NCBI GenBank assembly: GCA_014268975.2
Contig: CP077096.1
Coordinates: 952,501 to 1,016,500, forward strand
Reading direction: 5' to 3'
DNA length: 64,000 nucleotides
DNA from: Pseudomonas wayambapalatensis
GTDB lineage: Bacteria; Pseudomonadota; Gammaproteobacteria; Pseudomonadales; Pseudomonadaceae
Part shown: positions 10,940-20,655 of the stretch, piece by piece
Layout of the letters: every line of letters starts with the position of its first letter
Numbering within the stretch: the first letter of the stretch is position 1
Translations under genes and position numbers: made by a program
Notes under the pieces: model-generated
The model's input: the letters and a program-made list of their open reading frames with translations, nothing else
Database searches by the model: none
Told to the model about the DNA's origin: nothing

Positions 10940-12180
10940 AACTCACCGGCAGCCGCAGGAAGCGGCCGACCTTGCGGTCAGTGCTGGGGCGCGGGCACTT
11001 GGGTGTCGCGCTGATCGCCGTCGGACTCGTGGGCGTGTCCCTGACCGTGCTCGGCGTGGCAGCGTTGCGCGTCTATGCCCATCACAACCTGCACCTGATC
11101 GCCCGCTCGATCAGCTACACCGTGGAAGCGGCGGTGGTGTTCGACGACAGCGGGGCGGCCAGTGAAGCCCTGGCGGTGATCGCCGCCACTGAAGAGGTGG
11201 CAGACGCCAAGGTCTTCGACAGCCAGGGTGAGATGCTGGCGCAATGGCAACGCGATGACACAGGCTTGCTGGCACCCCTGGAGCGCCAGGTGGCCAAGGC
11301 CTTGCTGGGCGAGGCCATTCACCTGCCGATCGTCCGTCAGCAGCGCACGGTCGGGCACATCGAGCTGCTTGGCCAGGGCGGCAGCCTGCTGCGCTTCCTG
11401 CTCAGCGGCCTGGCGGGAATCCTCTTTTGCAGCTTGCTCAGCGCCGCAGTCGCCATCCACCTGTCGCGCCGGCTGTTCGGCGATATCGTCCGTCCCCTGC
11501 GGGGCCTGGCCAGCGTGGCCCATGCGGCGCGACGCGAGCGCAGCTTCGACCGGCGCGTGCCCGAGACGCCGATTGCCGAGCTCAATGAGCTGGGCAACGA
11601 CTTCAACGCCCTGCTCGACGAGCTGGAGGTCTGGCAGAGCCACTTGCAGAGCGAGAACGAGACCCTCGCGCACCAGGCCAGCCATGACAGCCTCACCGGC
11701 CTGCCCAATCGCGCCTTCTTCGAAGGGCGCCTCAACCGTTGCCTGCGCAACGCCGCCCGGCAGCAGGACCACCTGGCGCTGCTGTTCCTCGACAGTGACC
11801 ACTTCAAGAAGATCAACGACAGCCTCGGCCATGCCGTTGGCGACGAGGTGCTGATCAATATCGCCAGCCGCGTGCGTGCGCAGTTGCGCGAGCACGACCT
11901 GGTGGCGCGCCTTGGCGGTGACGAGTTCGCCGTGCTGCTGACCCCTCTGCATTCACGCGAGGATGCCCAGCGTATCGCCGAGAAGATCGTTGCCAGCATG
12001 AGGCTGCCGATCCTGCTGGACGATGGCCAGCGCGTCAGCACCTCGTTGAGTGTCGGCATCGCCTATTACCCGGACGATGGCCAGGATTCGGCCAGTCTGC
12101 TCAATGCCGCCGATGCGGCGATGTACCAGGCCAAGCGCAATCGGCGCGGCCATTGGCAAGTGGCCCAGACGGAACGCTGA
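10936..12180 (+). CDS. yfiN: Inner-membrane diguanylate cyclase YfiN/TpbB
   Basis: 414 residues that make c-di-GMP from two GTP. Transmembrane helix 1 spans about 20-40, followed by a periplasmic PAS-like region of about 110 residues; helix 2 spans about 155-178. Next come a HAMP linker (GDIVRPLRGLASV) and a GGDEF domain. The catalytic motif is intact (GGDEF, 327-331) and an RxxD inhibitory-site motif (REHD) precedes it at the usual distance. Start overlaps the yfiR stop. The neighbours supply its periplasmic repressor (YfiR) and outer-membrane regulator (YfiB), so its output probably responds to envelope or redox stress. Confidence 0.93.
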   Translation: MKLTGSRRKRPTLRSVLGRGHLGVALIAVGLVGVSLTVLGVAALRVYAHHNLHLIARSISYTVEAAVVFDDSGAASEALAVIAATEEVADAKVFDSQGEMLAQWQRDDTGLLAPLERQVAKALLGEAIHLPIVRQQRTVGHIELLGQGGSLLRFLLSGLAGILFCSLLSAAVAIHLSRRLFGDIVRPLRGLASVAHAARRERSFDRRVPETPIAELNELGNDFNALLDELEVWQSHLQSENETLAHQASHDSLTGLPNRAFFEGRLNRCLRNAARQQDHLALLFLDSDHFKKINDSLGHAVGDEVLINIASRVRAQLREHDLVARLGGDEFAVLLTPLHSREDAQRIAEKIVASMRLPILLDDGQRVSTSLSVGIAYYPDDGQDSASLLNAADAAMYQAKRNRRGHWQVAQTER

Positions 12181-12210
12181 GCCACGGATTTGAACAACAG
12201 GAGCTGAACC

Positions 12211-12711
12211 GTGAAACACCCCTTTTCCCGACTGCGTTTTCCCTTGCTGGCCTTGCTGCTGGCAGTGTTGGCCTTGACCGGCTGCCAGACCGTGCCACCC
12301 AGTGGGCTGAGCCCTGAACAGATTGCCGTGCTCAAGCGCGAAGGGTTCACCCCCAGCGACGAGGGCTGGGCGTTCGACCTGTCGGGCAAGGTGCTGTTCG
12401 GCAGCGACCTGGACGGGCTCAACGGCCAGAGCCAGGCGATTGTCGAGCGGATCGGCAAGGCGTTGCTGTCGGTGGATATCCAGCATGTGCGCGTCGATGG
12501 CCATGCCGATGCCTCGGGCAAGGTGGCCTATAACCAGCAGCTTTCCGAGCGCCGAGCCCAGAGTGTGGCCCAGGCGCTGATCAGCGTCGGCATGCAGCCG
12601 CGCAACATTCAGACGCGCGGCTTGGGCAGCACCCAGCCGGTAGCGGACAACCGCACCAGTGCCGGGCGCACCGAGAATCGGCGGGTGTCGATCGTGGTGG
12701 CGTCGAACTGA
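12211..12711 (+). CDS. yfiB: OmpA-family outer-membrane lipoprotein YfiB
   Basis: 166 residues. GTG start with AGGAG about 7 nt upstream. Lipobox LTGC with the lipidated Cys at residue 25, then an OmpA-like peptidoglycan-binding domain. Its core is VDGHADASGKVAYNQQLSER followed by RAQSVAQAL, the expected NxxLSxxRAxxV pattern. In P. aeruginosa, YfiB binds peptidoglycan and sequesters YfiR, activating YfiN. Only 30 nt separate it from yfiN, so it is in the same operon. Confidence 0.9.
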   Translation: MKHPFSRLRFPLLALLLAVLALTGCQTVPPSGLSPEQIAVLKREGFTPSDEGWAFDLSGKVLFGSDLDGLNGQSQAIVERIGKALLSVDIQHVRVDGHADASGKVAYNQQLSERRAQSVAQALISVGMQPRNIQTRGLGSTQPVADNRTSAGRTENRRVSIVVASN

Positions 12712-12737
12712 GGAATGGGAGCAATGGCACCGGCCCC

Positions 12738-12782
12738 CTGTGGGAGCGGGCTCGTCCCGCGATCACCGGCGCAGCCGGTGCC
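12738..12782. repeat. REP element
   Basis: Core ctgtgggagcgggctcgtcc followed by the small palindrome caccggcgcagccggtg. It lies between the convergent yfiB and the LysR gene. A near-identical copy in the opposite orientation is at 49596-49643. Confidence 0.85.
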
Positions 12783-12789
12783 ATCCGCC

Positions 12790-13740
12790 TCAATCCTGCG
12801 CAAATACCATCTCCCGCGTCTGCCCCATCAACAGCGGCGCATTCGCCTCGGTCACATCGCGGATGTAATCCCACAGCAAAGTGATCCGCTTCAACTTGCG
12901 CAAATCCTCCCGGCAGTACATCCAGAACTGCCGCGTCACCTCCACCTCCTCCGGTAGCACGGTCACCAGTCGTTCGTCCTGCGCCGCCAGGAAACACGGC
13001 AGGATCGCCAGCCCGCGGCCCTGCAGGGCAGCGGTGTATTGGGCGATCACGCTGGTGCTGCGCAGGTGGGCGCTGGCGTTGGGGATCAGGTTGGCCAGGT
13101 ACAGCAGCTCGGAACTGAACGCCAGGTCGTCCACGTAGCTGATGAACGGATGGCGCACCAGGTCGGCGACCTTGCGGATCGGTTCGTGGTGGTCGAGGTA
13201 CTCGCGGGTCGCATAGAGGCGCAGGCGGTAGTCGCACAGCTTGCAGCACACGTAGGGCCCATGCTCGGGGCGCTCCAGGGCGATGACAATGTCGGCTTCA
13301 CGCTTGGACAGGCTGATGAAGTGCGGCAGCGGCAGAATGTCCACCGAGATCGCCGGCCAGGTGTCCACGAAGCGGCTCAGCTGAGGGGTGATGAAGAAGC
13401 TGCCGAAGCCCTCGGTGCATCCCATGCGGACGTGCCCGGACAGCGCAACGCCCGAGCCCGACACCTGCTCGCAGGCCATGTGCAGGGTGCTTTCGATCGA
13501 CTCGGCATAGCCCAGCAGACGCTGGCCTTCGGCGGTGAGCACGAAACCGTTGGTTCGCGATTTCTCGAACAGCAAGGTACCCATCGCCCCTTCCAGCGAG
13601 CTGATGCGCCGCGACACCGTGGTGTAGTCCACGGCCAGGCGTTTGGCTGCACTGCTGGCCTTGCGGGTGCGCGCTACCTCAAGAAAGAACTTGAGGTCGT
13701 CCCAGTTCAGCGCGCTGAGGGAGGTCAGGTCTTTTTGCAT
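12790..13740 (-). CDS. LysR-family transcriptional regulator, divergent from mmsAB
   Basis: 316 residues. The N-terminal winged helix-turn-helix spans about residues 10-70 (LKFFLEVARTRKASSAAKRL, then TTVSRRISSLE), followed by a periplasmic-binding-fold effector domain. The start chosen is MQKDLTSLSALNWDD; upstream in-frame codons overlap the control region. The gene is divergent from mmsA with a 131-nt shared region, the usual arrangement for LysR activators, so control of mmsAB is likely. P. aeruginosa uses an AraC-type MmsR for this role, so this is a different regulator. The effector is unknown. Confidence 0.85.
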   Translation of the reverse strand: MQKDLTSLSALNWDDLKFFLEVARTRKASSAAKRLAVDYTTVSRRISSLEGAMGTLLFEKSRTNGFVLTAEGQRLLGYAESIESTLHMACEQVSGSGVALSGHVRMGCTEGFGSFFITPQLSRFVDTWPAISVDILPLPHFISLSKREADIVIALERPEHGPYVCCKLCDYRLRLYATREYLDHHEPIRKVADLVRHPFISYVDDLAFSSELLYLANLIPNASAHLRSTSVIAQYTAALQGRGLAILPCFLAAQDERLVTVLPEEVEVTRQFWMYCREDLRKLKRITLLWDYIRDVTEANAPLLMGQTREMVFAQD

Positions 13741-13756
13741 GTTGATCCGGTTTTTT

Positions 13757-13791
13757 TGTGCATTCTTGTTGGATGTTTGCACATCTATACT
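13757..13791 (+). promoter_or_regulatory. Candidate LysR operator and mmsA promoter
   Basis: In the divergent gap TGTGCA (13757-13762) and TGCACA (13778-13783) form an inverted repeat, and GATGT-N4-ACATC (13772-13785) forms a second one overlapping it. A good -10 box TATACT follows at 13786-13791, with only a weak -35 match (TTCTTG, 13763-13768) at 17 nt. Position and symmetry fit a LysR activator site, but this is inference. Confidence 0.45.
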
Positions 13792-13871
13792 CGAACTCAG
13801 CCCCTGCACGCCACCCCGTTCGCTGCGGCGTAGGCGTCTTCGTTCCGACAATAATTCCAAGGAGAGCGCAG

Positions 13872-15395
13872 ATGAACGCACCCCACACGCCCCACACTCA
13901 GGTCGAGCAGGTCAAGCTGCTGATCGACGGCCAATGGGTCGAGTCCAAGACCACCGAATGGCGCGACATCGTCAACCCGGCCACCCAGCAGGTGCTGGCG
14001 CGTGTTCCTTTCGCCACCCCCGAGGAAGTCGCCGCGGCGGTCGCGGCTGGCGAACGAGCCTTCAAGACCTGGCGTGACACGCCGATCGGCGCGCGCATGC
14101 GCATCATGCTCAAGCTGCAGGCGTTGATCCGCGAACACAGCAAGCGCATCGCCGCGACCTTGAGCGCCGAGCAAGGCAAGACCCTGGCCGACGCAGAAGG
14201 CGATATTTTCCGTGGTCTGGAAGTGGTCGAGCATGCCGCGTCCATCGGCACCCTGCAGATGGGCGAGTTCGCCGAGAACGTCGCCGGTGGCGTCGACACC
14301 TACACCCTGCGCCAGCCCATCGGCGTGTGCGCCGGCATCACCCCGTTCAACTTCCCGGCGATGATCCCGCTGTGGATGTTCCCGATGGCCATCGTCTGCG
14401 GCAACACCTTCGTGCTCAAACCCTCCGAGCAGGATCCGCTGTCGACCATGATGCTGGTCGAGCTGGCGCTCGAAGCTGGCGTGCCGGCCGGTGTGCTCAA
14501 CGTGGTGCACGGCGGCAAGCAGGTGGTCGATGCGCTCTGCACCCACCCGGACATCAAGGCGATCTCCTTCGTCGGCTCCACCGAAGTGGGCACCCATGTC
14601 TACAACCTGGGCAGCCAGCACGGCAAGCGCGTGCAGTCGATGATGGGCGCCAAGAACCACGCCGTGGTGCTGCCCGACGCCAACCGCACCCAGACCATCA
14701 ACGCCCTGGTCGGCGCGGCCTTCGGTGCGGCCGGCCAGCGCTGCATGGCCACGTCGGTGGCGGTGCTGGTGGGCAAGGCGCGTGAATGGCTGCCGGATAT
14801 CAAGGCGGCGGCGAGCAAGCTCAAGGTCAATGCCGGCAGCGAGCCGGGCACCGATGTCGGGCCGGTGGTTTCCAAGCGCGCCAAGGAGCGTGTGCTGGGG
14901 CTGATCGAGAGCGGCATCAAGGAAGGCGCCACGCTCGAGCTGGACGGCCGCGACGTGAAGGTGCCGGGGTACGAGCAGGGCAACTTCGTCGGCCCGACCC
15001 TGTTCTCCGGGGTGAAGACCGACATGCAGATCTACACCCAGGAAATCTTCGGTCCGGTACTGGTCACCCTCGAGGTCGATACCCTCGACGAGGCCATCGC
15101 CCTGGTCAACGCCAACCCGTTCGGCAATGGCACCGGCCTGTTCACCCAGAGCGGCGCGGCAGCGCGCAAGTTCCAGAGCGAAATCGACATCGGCCAGGTC
15201 GGCATCAACATTCCGATTCCGGTGCCGGTGCCGTTCTTCAGCTTCACCGGTTCGCGTGGCTCCAAGCTCGGCGACCTCGGCCCATACGGCAAGCAGGTGG
15301 TGCAGTTCTACACTCAGACCAAGACCGTCACCGCCCGCTGGTTCGATGACGACAGCGTCAATGACGGTGTGAACACCACCATCAGCCTGCGCTAA
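13872..15395 (+). CDS. mmsA: CoA-acylating methylmalonate-semialdehyde dehydrogenase
   Basis: 507 residues. It oxidises methylmalonate semialdehyde (from valine and thymine) and malonate semialdehyde (from beta-alanine) to propionyl-CoA or acetyl-CoA, using NAD and CoA. The catalytic Cys is residue 291 in [12 protein letters not shown], and the family signature [12 protein letters not shown] lies just before it. The start ATG has AAGGAGAG about 8 nt upstream. mmsB follows after 10 nt, giving the classical mmsAB operon of the distal valine pathway. Confidence 0.95.
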   Translation: MNAPHTPHTQVEQVKLLIDGQWVESKTTEWRDIVNPATQQVLARVPFATPEEVAAAVAAGERAFKTWRDTPIGARMRIMLKLQALIREHSKRIAATLSAEQGKTLADAEGDIFRGLEVVEHAASIGTLQMGEFAENVAGGVDTYTLRQPIGVCAGITPFNFPAMIPLWMFPMAIVCGNTFVLKPSEQDPLSTMMLVELALEAGVPAGVLNVVHGGKQVVDALCTHPDIKAISFVGSTEVGTHVYNLGSQHGKRVQSMMGAKNHAVVLPDANRTQTINALVGAAFGAAGQRCMATSVAVLVGKAREWLPDIKAAASKLKVNAGSEPGTDVGPVVSKRAKERVLGLIESGIKEGATLELDGRDVKVPGYEQGNFVGPTLFSGVKTDMQIYTQEIFGPVLVTLEVDTLDEAIALVNANPFGNGTGLFTQSGAAARKFQSEIDIGQVGINIPIPVPVPFFSFTGSRGSKLGDLGPYGKQVVQFYTQTKTVTARWFDDDSVNDGVNTTISLR

Positions 15396-15405
15396 GGAGA
15401 CTGCC

Positions 15406-16293
15406 ATGCGCATTGCATTCATCGGTCTGGGCAACATGGGCGCGCCCATGGCCCGTAACCTGATCAAGGCCGGGCATCAGCTCAACCTGTTCGACCTGAA
15501 CAAGACCGTGCTGGCCGAGCTCGCCGAACTGGGCGGGCAGATCAGCACCTCGCCCAAGGATGCCGCCGCCAACAGCGAGCTGGTGATCACCATGCTGCCG
15601 GCCGCTGCCCATGTGCGCGGCGTGTACCTGAACGAGGACGGCGTGCTCGCCGGCATTCGCCCCGGCACACCGGCGGTGGACTGCAGCACCATCGATCCGC
15701 AGACCGCCCGCGACGTGTCCAAGGCCGCGGCGGCCAAAGGCATCGACCTGGGTGATGCGCCGGTGTCCGGTGGCACCGGCGGCGCGGCGGCCGGCACCCT
15801 GACCTTCATGGTCGGTGCCAGCCCCGAACTGTTCGCCACGCTCAAGCCGGTGCTCGAGCAGATGGGGCGCAACATCGTGCACTGCGGTGAAGTCGGCACC
15901 GGGCAGATCGCCAAGATCTGCAACAACCTGCTGCTGGGCATCTCGATGATCGGCGTGTCCGAGGCCATGGCCCTGGGCAATGCACTGGGGATCGACACTC
16001 AGGTGCTGGCCGGCATCATCAACAGCTCGACGGGCCGTTGCTGGAGTTCGGATACCTACAACCCCTGGCCGGGCGTGATCGAGACCGCCCCCGCATCGCG
16101 CGGTTACACCGGTGGTTTCGGTGCGGAGCTGATGCTCAAGGACCTGGGCCTGGCGACCGAGGCCGCGCGCCAGGCGCACCAACCGGTGATCCTCGGTGCT
16201 GTGGCGCAGCAGTTGTACCAGGCCATGAGTTTGCGGGGCGAGGGCGGCAAGGATTTCTCGGCGATCGTCGAGGGGTATCGCAAGAAGGATTGA
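15406..16293 (+). CDS. mmsB: 3-hydroxyisobutyrate dehydrogenase
   Basis: 295 residues, the usual length. Rossmann motif FIGLGNMGAPMARNL at residues 4-18, the substrate segment DAPVSGGTGGAAAGTL near residue 122, and the catalytic-lysine segment GQIAKICNNLLLG near residue 167. It oxidises 3-hydroxyisobutyrate to methylmalonate semialdehyde with NAD, feeding mmsA immediately upstream. A strong terminator follows. Confidence 0.95.
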   Translation: MRIAFIGLGNMGAPMARNLIKAGHQLNLFDLNKTVLAELAELGGQISTSPKDAAANSELVITMLPAAAHVRGVYLNEDGVLAGIRPGTPAVDCSTIDPQTARDVSKAAAAKGIDLGDAPVSGGTGGAAAGTLTFMVGASPELFATLKPVLEQMGRNIVHCGEVGTGQIAKICNNLLLGISMIGVSEAMALGNALGIDTQVLAGIINSSTGRCWSSDTYNPWPGVIETAPASRGYTGGFGAELMLKDLGLATEAARQAHQPVILGAVAQQLYQAMSLRGEGGKDFSAIVEGYRKKD

Positions 16294-16309
16294 TACGCGA
16301 GTGGGCTTG

Positions 16310-16380
16310 ATCGCGGGCCGGATGGCCTTTCCCCTGTTACTGCGCACCAGGGGGAGGGCGCCGGTTCCGCGATTTTTTTT
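16310..16380 (+). terminator. Terminator after mmsAB
   Basis: Long branched stem ATCGCGG / CCGCGAT with inner CCGG and CCCTG / CAGGG pairings, ending in eight T residues at 16373-16380. It lies between the convergent mmsB and FadR-type regulator genes and can terminate mmsAB. Confidence 0.8.
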
Positions 16381-16396
16381 GTCCGCTGCACCCCGG

Positions 16397-17080
16397 TCAG
16401 TCGGGTAGCAGGCGATCGCGGCTGTTGGAGAGGTGCAGGCAGATCGCCGCCCTGGCCGCTTCCGGGTCCTGTCGGCGGATGGCGTTGAGAATCGCCTCGT
16501 GCTCCAGGTTGGCCAGATAAGCATGCCCCGCCAGGTTGGCCCCGGCGCGCTCGGCCTGGGCCATGCGCTTGCGCGGGATCAGGCCGTCCCCCAGTTGCGC
16601 CATCATCTCGCTGAAATACAGGTTGCCGGTGGCCTCGGCGATCAGCAGGTGGAAGCGTCGGTCGGCTTCGATGCAACTGTCACCGGCGGCGGCCAGGTCC
16701 TGATAGTCGTCCAGCGCCTGGCGCATCTGCGCCAGTTGTCGGTCATTTCGGCGCAGGGCCGCCAGCGCGGCGGCCTGGCCCTCCAGGCCGATGCGCAGCT
16801 CCAGCAGGTCGCGCACGCTGGCGGCGTTCTCGGGGCCCACGCGCAGGCCGGAACGGGCCTGGCGTTCGATGACGAACGTACCGATCCCGTGACGGGCCTG
16901 TACCAGACCCGCAGCCTGTAGCTTCGACAGCGCTTCGCGGACCACGGTACGGCTGACGCCATACTCGCGCACCAAGGTGTTTTCCGAGGGCAGCTTGTCG
17001 CCCGGCTTGAAGGTGCCCAGCAGCAATTGCTGGGTGAGGCTCGAGACCAGGTCGTGGGCACGGCTATGGGGGCGGGGCAT
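16397..17080 (-). CDS. FadR-subfamily GntR transcriptional regulator (probable glucarate regulator)
   Basis: 227 residues. The N-terminal GntR winged helix spans residues about 8-75 (GDKLPSENTLVREYGVSRTV, then REALSKLQAAGLVQARHGIG). An all-helical FCD-type effector domain follows, with metal-site residues in the usual spacing (D, H and H along 145-215). It is divergent from a sugar-acid transporter gene and glucarate dehydratase, so it probably represses them and is released by glucarate or a related acid. Two operator candidates with the FadR-type TnGTnnnACnA pattern lie in the shared region. Confidence 0.87.
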   Translation of the reverse strand: MPRPHSRAHDLVSSLTQQLLLGTFKPGDKLPSENTLVREYGVSRTVVREALSKLQAAGLVQARHGIGTFVIERQARSGLRVGPENAASVRDLLELRIGLEGQAAALAALRRNDRQLAQMRQALDDYQDLAAAGDSCIEADRRFHLLIAEATGNLYFSEMMAQLGDGLIPRKRMAQAERAGANLAGHAYLANLEHEAILNAIRRQDPEAARAAICLHLSNSRDRLLPD

Positions 17081-17421
17081 GGCGTGGGCTCGAAGTAGTA
17101 CCTGTGAGAGCGGCGGTTCGCCGCTGCGACGTGTTCCGCGAAAGGACTCGGCTGAACGCCCTCACATTACTTGTATGACAAGTTATCCACAAAGATTTTT
17201 TTCATCCTGATATTCCCCCTCCCATTGTCTTGGGTAGTCGGCCTGATAAAAGCATTTCGCCGATTTTTACCTAGTTAACCGCTTGTATTTTGCTTTTTTC
17301 GCTCAATTTTCAACTTGTCGTACAACCCCGCCGGGAATATGCTCATTTCCACCTGGATGTCAGACAACTGCCTCGCCTGCCACCAGCACCCTCAATAAAA
17401 ACAATGACTGGGAGATATCCC
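17081..17421. promoter_or_regulatory. Divergent control region of regulator and gudP-like gene with two FadR-type operators
   Basis: 341 nt without a gene. It contains a REP-like hairpin near 17101-17144 (gcggcggttcgccgctgc). ACTTGTATGACAAGT, a perfect 15-bp palindrome, is at 17169-17183, and ACTTGTCGTACAACC at 17313-17327. Both fit TTGT-N3-ACAA, the FadR-subfamily operator form. One site is near the regulator and one in the transporter leader, which suggests looping or dual control. No convincing sigma-70 pair was located between them. Confidence 0.6.
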
Positions 17422-18774
17422 GTGAACGACACCCCCCCTGCGTCTGCCTTGCCCGGCGGCGATGCGCTGGCCAGCGCCGTAGCCAAGGTCAAGCGCCATG
17501 TCCTGCCGCTGTTCGTCATCATGTTCGTGGTCAACTACCTGGACCGCGTCAATATCGGCTTCGTCCGTCCGCACCTGGAAAGTGACTTGGGCATCAGCGC
17601 CGCCGCCTATGGATTTGGCGCCGGCCTGTTCTTCATCGGCTATGCGTTGTTCGAGGTGCCGTCGAACATGCTGCTACAAAAGGTCGGCGCACGTCTGTGG
17701 CTGACCCGCATCATGTTCACCTGGGGCCTGGTCGCCACCGCCATGGCCTTCGTGCAGAACGAGACCCAGTTCTACGTGCTGCGTTTTCTGCTCGGGGTCG
17801 CCGAAGCCGGCTTCTTCCCCGGAGTGATCTACTACTTCACCCGCTGGCTGCCCGGTGCCGAACGTGGCAAGGCGATCGCCATCTTCCTCAGCGGCTCGGC
17901 CCTGGCCTCGCTGATCTCAGGTCCGTTGGCCGGTGCGCTGATGCAGATCCAGGGCATGGGCCTGCACGGCTGGCAATGGATGCTGTTCATCGAGGGCATG
18001 GCCTCGGTGATCCTGTGCTTCTTCGTGTTCTTCTGGCTCGACTCCCGCCCGCAGGATGCCAAGTGGCTGAGCCCGGCCGAGCAGCATGCGCTGGTCGAGG
18101 CCATCGACCGCGAGCAGCGCGAGCGCGAGGCGGGCGGAGTGATCAAGACCTCGGCCTGGCGCCTGCTCAAGGACCGCCAGATCCTGCTGTTCTGCCTGAT
18201 CTACTTCTGCATCCAGCTGACCATCTACGCCGCGACCTTCTGGCTGCCGAGCATCATCAAGCGCATGGGCGAGCTGAGCGACCTGCAGGTCGGCTTCTTC
18301 AACTCGATCCCCTGGCTGATCTCGATCCTGGCGATGTACGCCTTCGCCGCCGGGGCCGCACGTTGGAGATTCCAGCAGGCCTGGGTCGCCGCCGCACTGG
18401 TGGTGGCCGCCATCGGCATGTTCATGTCGACCACGGGCGGGCCGGTGTTCGCCTTCGTTTCGGTGTGCTTCGCCGCCATCGGCTTCAAGGCGGCGTCGTC
18501 GCTGTTCTGGCCGATCCCCCAGGGGTATCTGGATGCACGCATCGCTGCGGCGGTGATCGCACTGATCAACTCGGTGGGCAACCTTGGCGGCTTCGTCGCG
18601 CCCACCACCTTCGGCCTGCTCGAGCAGCAGACCGGCTCGATCCAGGGCGGGCTGTATGGCCTGGCGGTGACCTCGGTGCTGGCCGCCATCGCCGTGTTCT
18701 TCGTCCGTACCCGCGCCAAGGGTGCTCCTTCCCCTGAACTCAAGGCCCCATCGGCCCTGGGCCAATCCCATTGA
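17422..18774 (+). CDS. gudP: MFS transporter, glucarate/galactarate (GudP) type
   Basis: 450 residues, 12 predicted transmembrane helices, in the anion:cation symporter family. Family features are [16 protein letters not shown] in helix 1 and [20 protein letters not shown] in helix 4. Start: GTG at 17422 with GGGAG 7 nt upstream; an earlier ATG at 17404 lacks an RBS. It probably imports D-glucarate or a related sugar acid with protons, because the adjacent gene encodes glucarate dehydratase. The stop is 26 nt from the gudD start. The substrate could also be another acid of the family. Confidence 0.82.
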   Translation: MNDTPPASALPGGDALASAVAKVKRHVLPLFVIMFVVNYLDRVNIGFVRPHLESDLGISAAAYGFGAGLFFIGYALFEVPSNMLLQKVGARLWLTRIMFTWGLVATAMAFVQNETQFYVLRFLLGVAEAGFFPGVIYYFTRWLPGAERGKAIAIFLSGSALASLISGPLAGALMQIQGMGLHGWQWMLFIEGMASVILCFFVFFWLDSRPQDAKWLSPAEQHALVEAIDREQREREAGGVIKTSAWRLLKDRQILLFCLIYFCIQLTIYAATFWLPSIIKRMGELSDLQVGFFNSIPWLISILAMYAFAAGAARWRFQQAWVAAALVVAAIGMFMSTTGGPVFAFVSVCFAAIGFKAASSLFWPIPQGYLDARIAAAVIALINSVGNLGGFVAPTTFGLLEQQTGSIQGGLYGLAVTSVLAAIAVFFVRTRAKGAPSPELKAPSALGQSH

Positions 18775-18800
18775 ACGCCTGCCCGACAAGGACAATGACC

Positions 18801-20144
18801 ATGCAGACGACGCCTCACTCCTCGACCCCGGTCGTCACCGACCTTCGCGTGATCCCGGTGGCCGGCCACGACAGCATGCTGCTCAACCTGAGCGGCGCCC
18901 ACGGCCCGTTCTTCACCCGCAACATCGTGGTATTGCGCGACAGCGCCGGCAACACCGGCCTGGGCGAGGTGCCTGGCGGCGAGAACATCCGCCAGACCCT
19001 CGAAGACAGCCGCAGCCTGGTGGTCGGCCAGCCAATCGGCCATTACCAGCGTGTGCTCAATGCCATGCGCCAGACCTTCGCCTGCCGCGATGCCGGCGGG
19101 CGCGGGCTGCAGACCTTCGACCTGCGCATTACCGTGCACGCGGTGACCGCCATCGAGTCGGCCCTGCTCGACCTGCTCGGCCAGCACCTGAACGTGCCGA
19201 TGGCAGCTCTGCTGGGTGAAGGCCAGCAGCGCGAGTCGGTGAAGATGCTCGGCTATCTGTTCTACATCGGCGACCGCACCCGCACCGACCTGGCCTACCG
19301 CAACGAAGCCGAGGCCGATGACGACTGGCTGCGCTTGCGCCATGAGCCGGCCCTGACGCCCGAGGCGGTGGTGCGCCTGGCCGAGGCCGCCAAGGCCCGC
19401 TACGGATTCAACGACTTCAAGCTCAAGGGCGGCGTGCTGCGTGGCGAAGAGGAGATGGAGGCTGTCACTGCGCTGGCCGAGCGTTTCCCCGAGGCGCGCA
19501 TCACCCTCGACCCCAACGGTGCCTGGTCGCTGAAGGAGGCCATTGCCCTGTGCCGCGACAAGCACGATGTGCTGGCCTACGCCGAGGATCCGTGCGGTGC
19601 GGAGAATGGTTATTCCGGGCGTGAAGTGATGTCTGAGTTCCGCCGCGCCACCGGCCTGCCCACCGCCACCAACATGATCGCCACCGACTGGCGGCAGATG
19701 GGCCACGCGATCCAGTTGCAGTCGGTGGACATCCCGTTGGCCGATCCGCATTTCTGGACCTTGCAGGGCTCGGTGCGGGTGGCGCAGATGTGCCATGACT
19801 GGGGCCTGACCTGGGGCTCGCATTCCAACAATCACTTCGACATCTCGCTGGCCATGTTCACCCAGGCGGCAGCCGCCGCGCCGGGTGAGATCACCGCCAT
19901 CGACACCCACTGGATCTGGCAGGACGGCCAGCGCCTGACGCGTGAGCCGCTGCGCATCGTAGACGGCCATGTACGGGTGCCGACGCGGCCGGGGCTGGGG
20001 GTAGAGCTCGATGAGGACCAGTTGATGAGAGCCCATGAGTGCTACCGCAACATGGGCCTGGGCGCCCGGGATGACAGCGTGGCGATGCAGTTCCTGGTGC
20101 CGGGTTGGACCTTCGACAACAAACGGCCTTGCCTGGTGCGTTGA
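18801..20144 (+). CDS. gudD: Glucarate dehydratase (enolase superfamily)
   Basis: 447 residues. It converts D-glucarate (or L-idarate) to 5-keto-4-deoxyglucarate. Visible motifs are the KLKGG catalytic-lysine segment ([17 protein letters not shown]) near residue 205, metal ligands in TLDPNGAWS and AYAEDPCG, and the catalytic-His loop [16 protein letters not shown] near residue 337. Start: ATG 18801 with AAGGA 8 nt upstream; an ATG at 18795 and a TTG at 18771 are less likely. The next pathway enzyme (KdgD or garL type) is not in the window. Confidence 0.92.
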   Translation: MQTTPHSSTPVVTDLRVIPVAGHDSMLLNLSGAHGPFFTRNIVVLRDSAGNTGLGEVPGGENIRQTLEDSRSLVVGQPIGHYQRVLNAMRQTFACRDAGGRGLQTFDLRITVHAVTAIESALLDLLGQHLNVPMAALLGEGQQRESVKMLGYLFYIGDRTRTDLAYRNEAEADDDWLRLRHEPALTPEAVVRLAEAAKARYGFNDFKLKGGVLRGEEEMEAVTALAERFPEARITLDPNGAWSLKEAIALCRDKHDVLAYAEDPCGAENGYSGREVMSEFRRATGLPTATNMIATDWRQMGHAIQLQSVDIPLADPHFWTLQGSVRVAQMCHDWGLTWGSHSNNHFDISLAMFTQAAAAAPGEITAIDTHWIWQDGQRLTREPLRIVDGHVRVPTRPGLGVELDEDQLMRAHECYRNMGLGARDDSVAMQFLVPGWTFDNKRPCLVR

Positions 20145-20150
20145 CAGAGA

Positions 20151-20189
20151 AGGCCCTGTCGCGGGGCAAGCCGGATCGCGATAGGGCCT
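20151..20189 (+). terminator. Stem-loop after gudD
   Basis: AGGCCCTGTCGCG (20151-20163) pairs with CGCGATAGGGCCT (20177-20189), a 13-bp stem with one mismatch. No T-tract follows, so it is either a weak terminator or an mRNA-stabilising element. Confidence 0.5.
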
Positions 20190-20219
20190 GCGCAGCCAGT
20201 AAAAAGCTTTATGCGCGCT

Positions 20220-20357
20220 TTACTCCCGCGCAAACACCACCACCGCCGCCCGCACCTTGCGCCCACCGAACAGGCTCATGCGCTGGCAGTCCAGCGCCAA
20301 CCGGTGGCGGCCGTGGTCGGTGTCCGGATCGTGCAAATAGACGAAGTCGGCATTCGA
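20220..20357 (-). pseudogene. Remnant of an unidentified gene, C-terminal 45 codons
   Basis: On the minus strand an open stretch of 45 codons with natural composition ends at a TAA. It includes DFVYLHDPDTDHGRHRLALD and ends RAAVVVFARE. It has no start or RBS and abuts a plus-strand remnant at 20357. It looks like the 3' end of a deleted gene; I do not recognise the family. Confidence 0.4.
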
Positions 20358-20482
20358 TGGTGTTCCTGCCGCCGAACCTGATCGCCAGCATTGGCGGGAT
20401 GTCCGAGTTCAGCATGATGACTGCCGGGGTGGGGGCAGGAATGGTACTGGGGCTCAAGCGCATGGCGCGGAGGATGGCATGA
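20357..20482 (+). pseudogene. Remnant resembling the end of a CorA-type metal transporter
   Basis: 42 codons beginning MVFLPPNLIASIGGMSEFSM and ending in a basic tail. The FLPPNLIASIGGMSE segment resembles the C-terminal membrane region of CorA/ZntB-like divalent metal transporters (FLPP-LI-xx-YGMN). The rest of such a protein (about 270 residues) is absent, so this would be a decayed copy. The resemblance is from memory and not verified. Confidence 0.35.
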
Positions 20483-20655
20483 GCAATCTGCAGACAGGGC
20501 TGTGCGTGGTGTCGGTGATCGTGATCTTCGCGGTGGTGAACTACCACTGGGATCACCGTCGCGACCAGCAGCAACTGTCTTGCTCAACCTCCAAAGGTCC
20601 AGCCCAATCCCTGTGGGAGCGGGCTTGCCCGCGAAAAGCCCTTCGCGGTGAATAG
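20479..20655 (+). CDS. Possible small membrane protein, or spurious
   Basis: A 58-codon frame starting MSNLQTGLCVVSVIVIFAVV at an ATGA junction with the preceding remnant. The first 35 residues contain one hydrophobic helix and a charged HWDHRRDQQQ end. The frame then runs through a REP element, so the last third is not natural coding sequence. It may be a truncated small membrane protein; function unknown. Confidence 0.25.
   Translation: MSNLQTGLCVVSVIVIFAVVNYHWDHRRDQQQLSCSTSKGPAQSLWERACPRKALRGE
20601..20650. repeat. REP element
   Basis: Sequence cagcccaatccctgtgggag followed by cgggcttgcccgcgaaaag. The flank tcttgctca upstream recurs at 48622-48630, so the flank also belongs to the repeat. 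From 20651 to 20899 I see no reliable gene, only a 38-codon open stretch starting at 20691 (ending VNNVNKIT) without an RBS. Confidence 0.8.
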
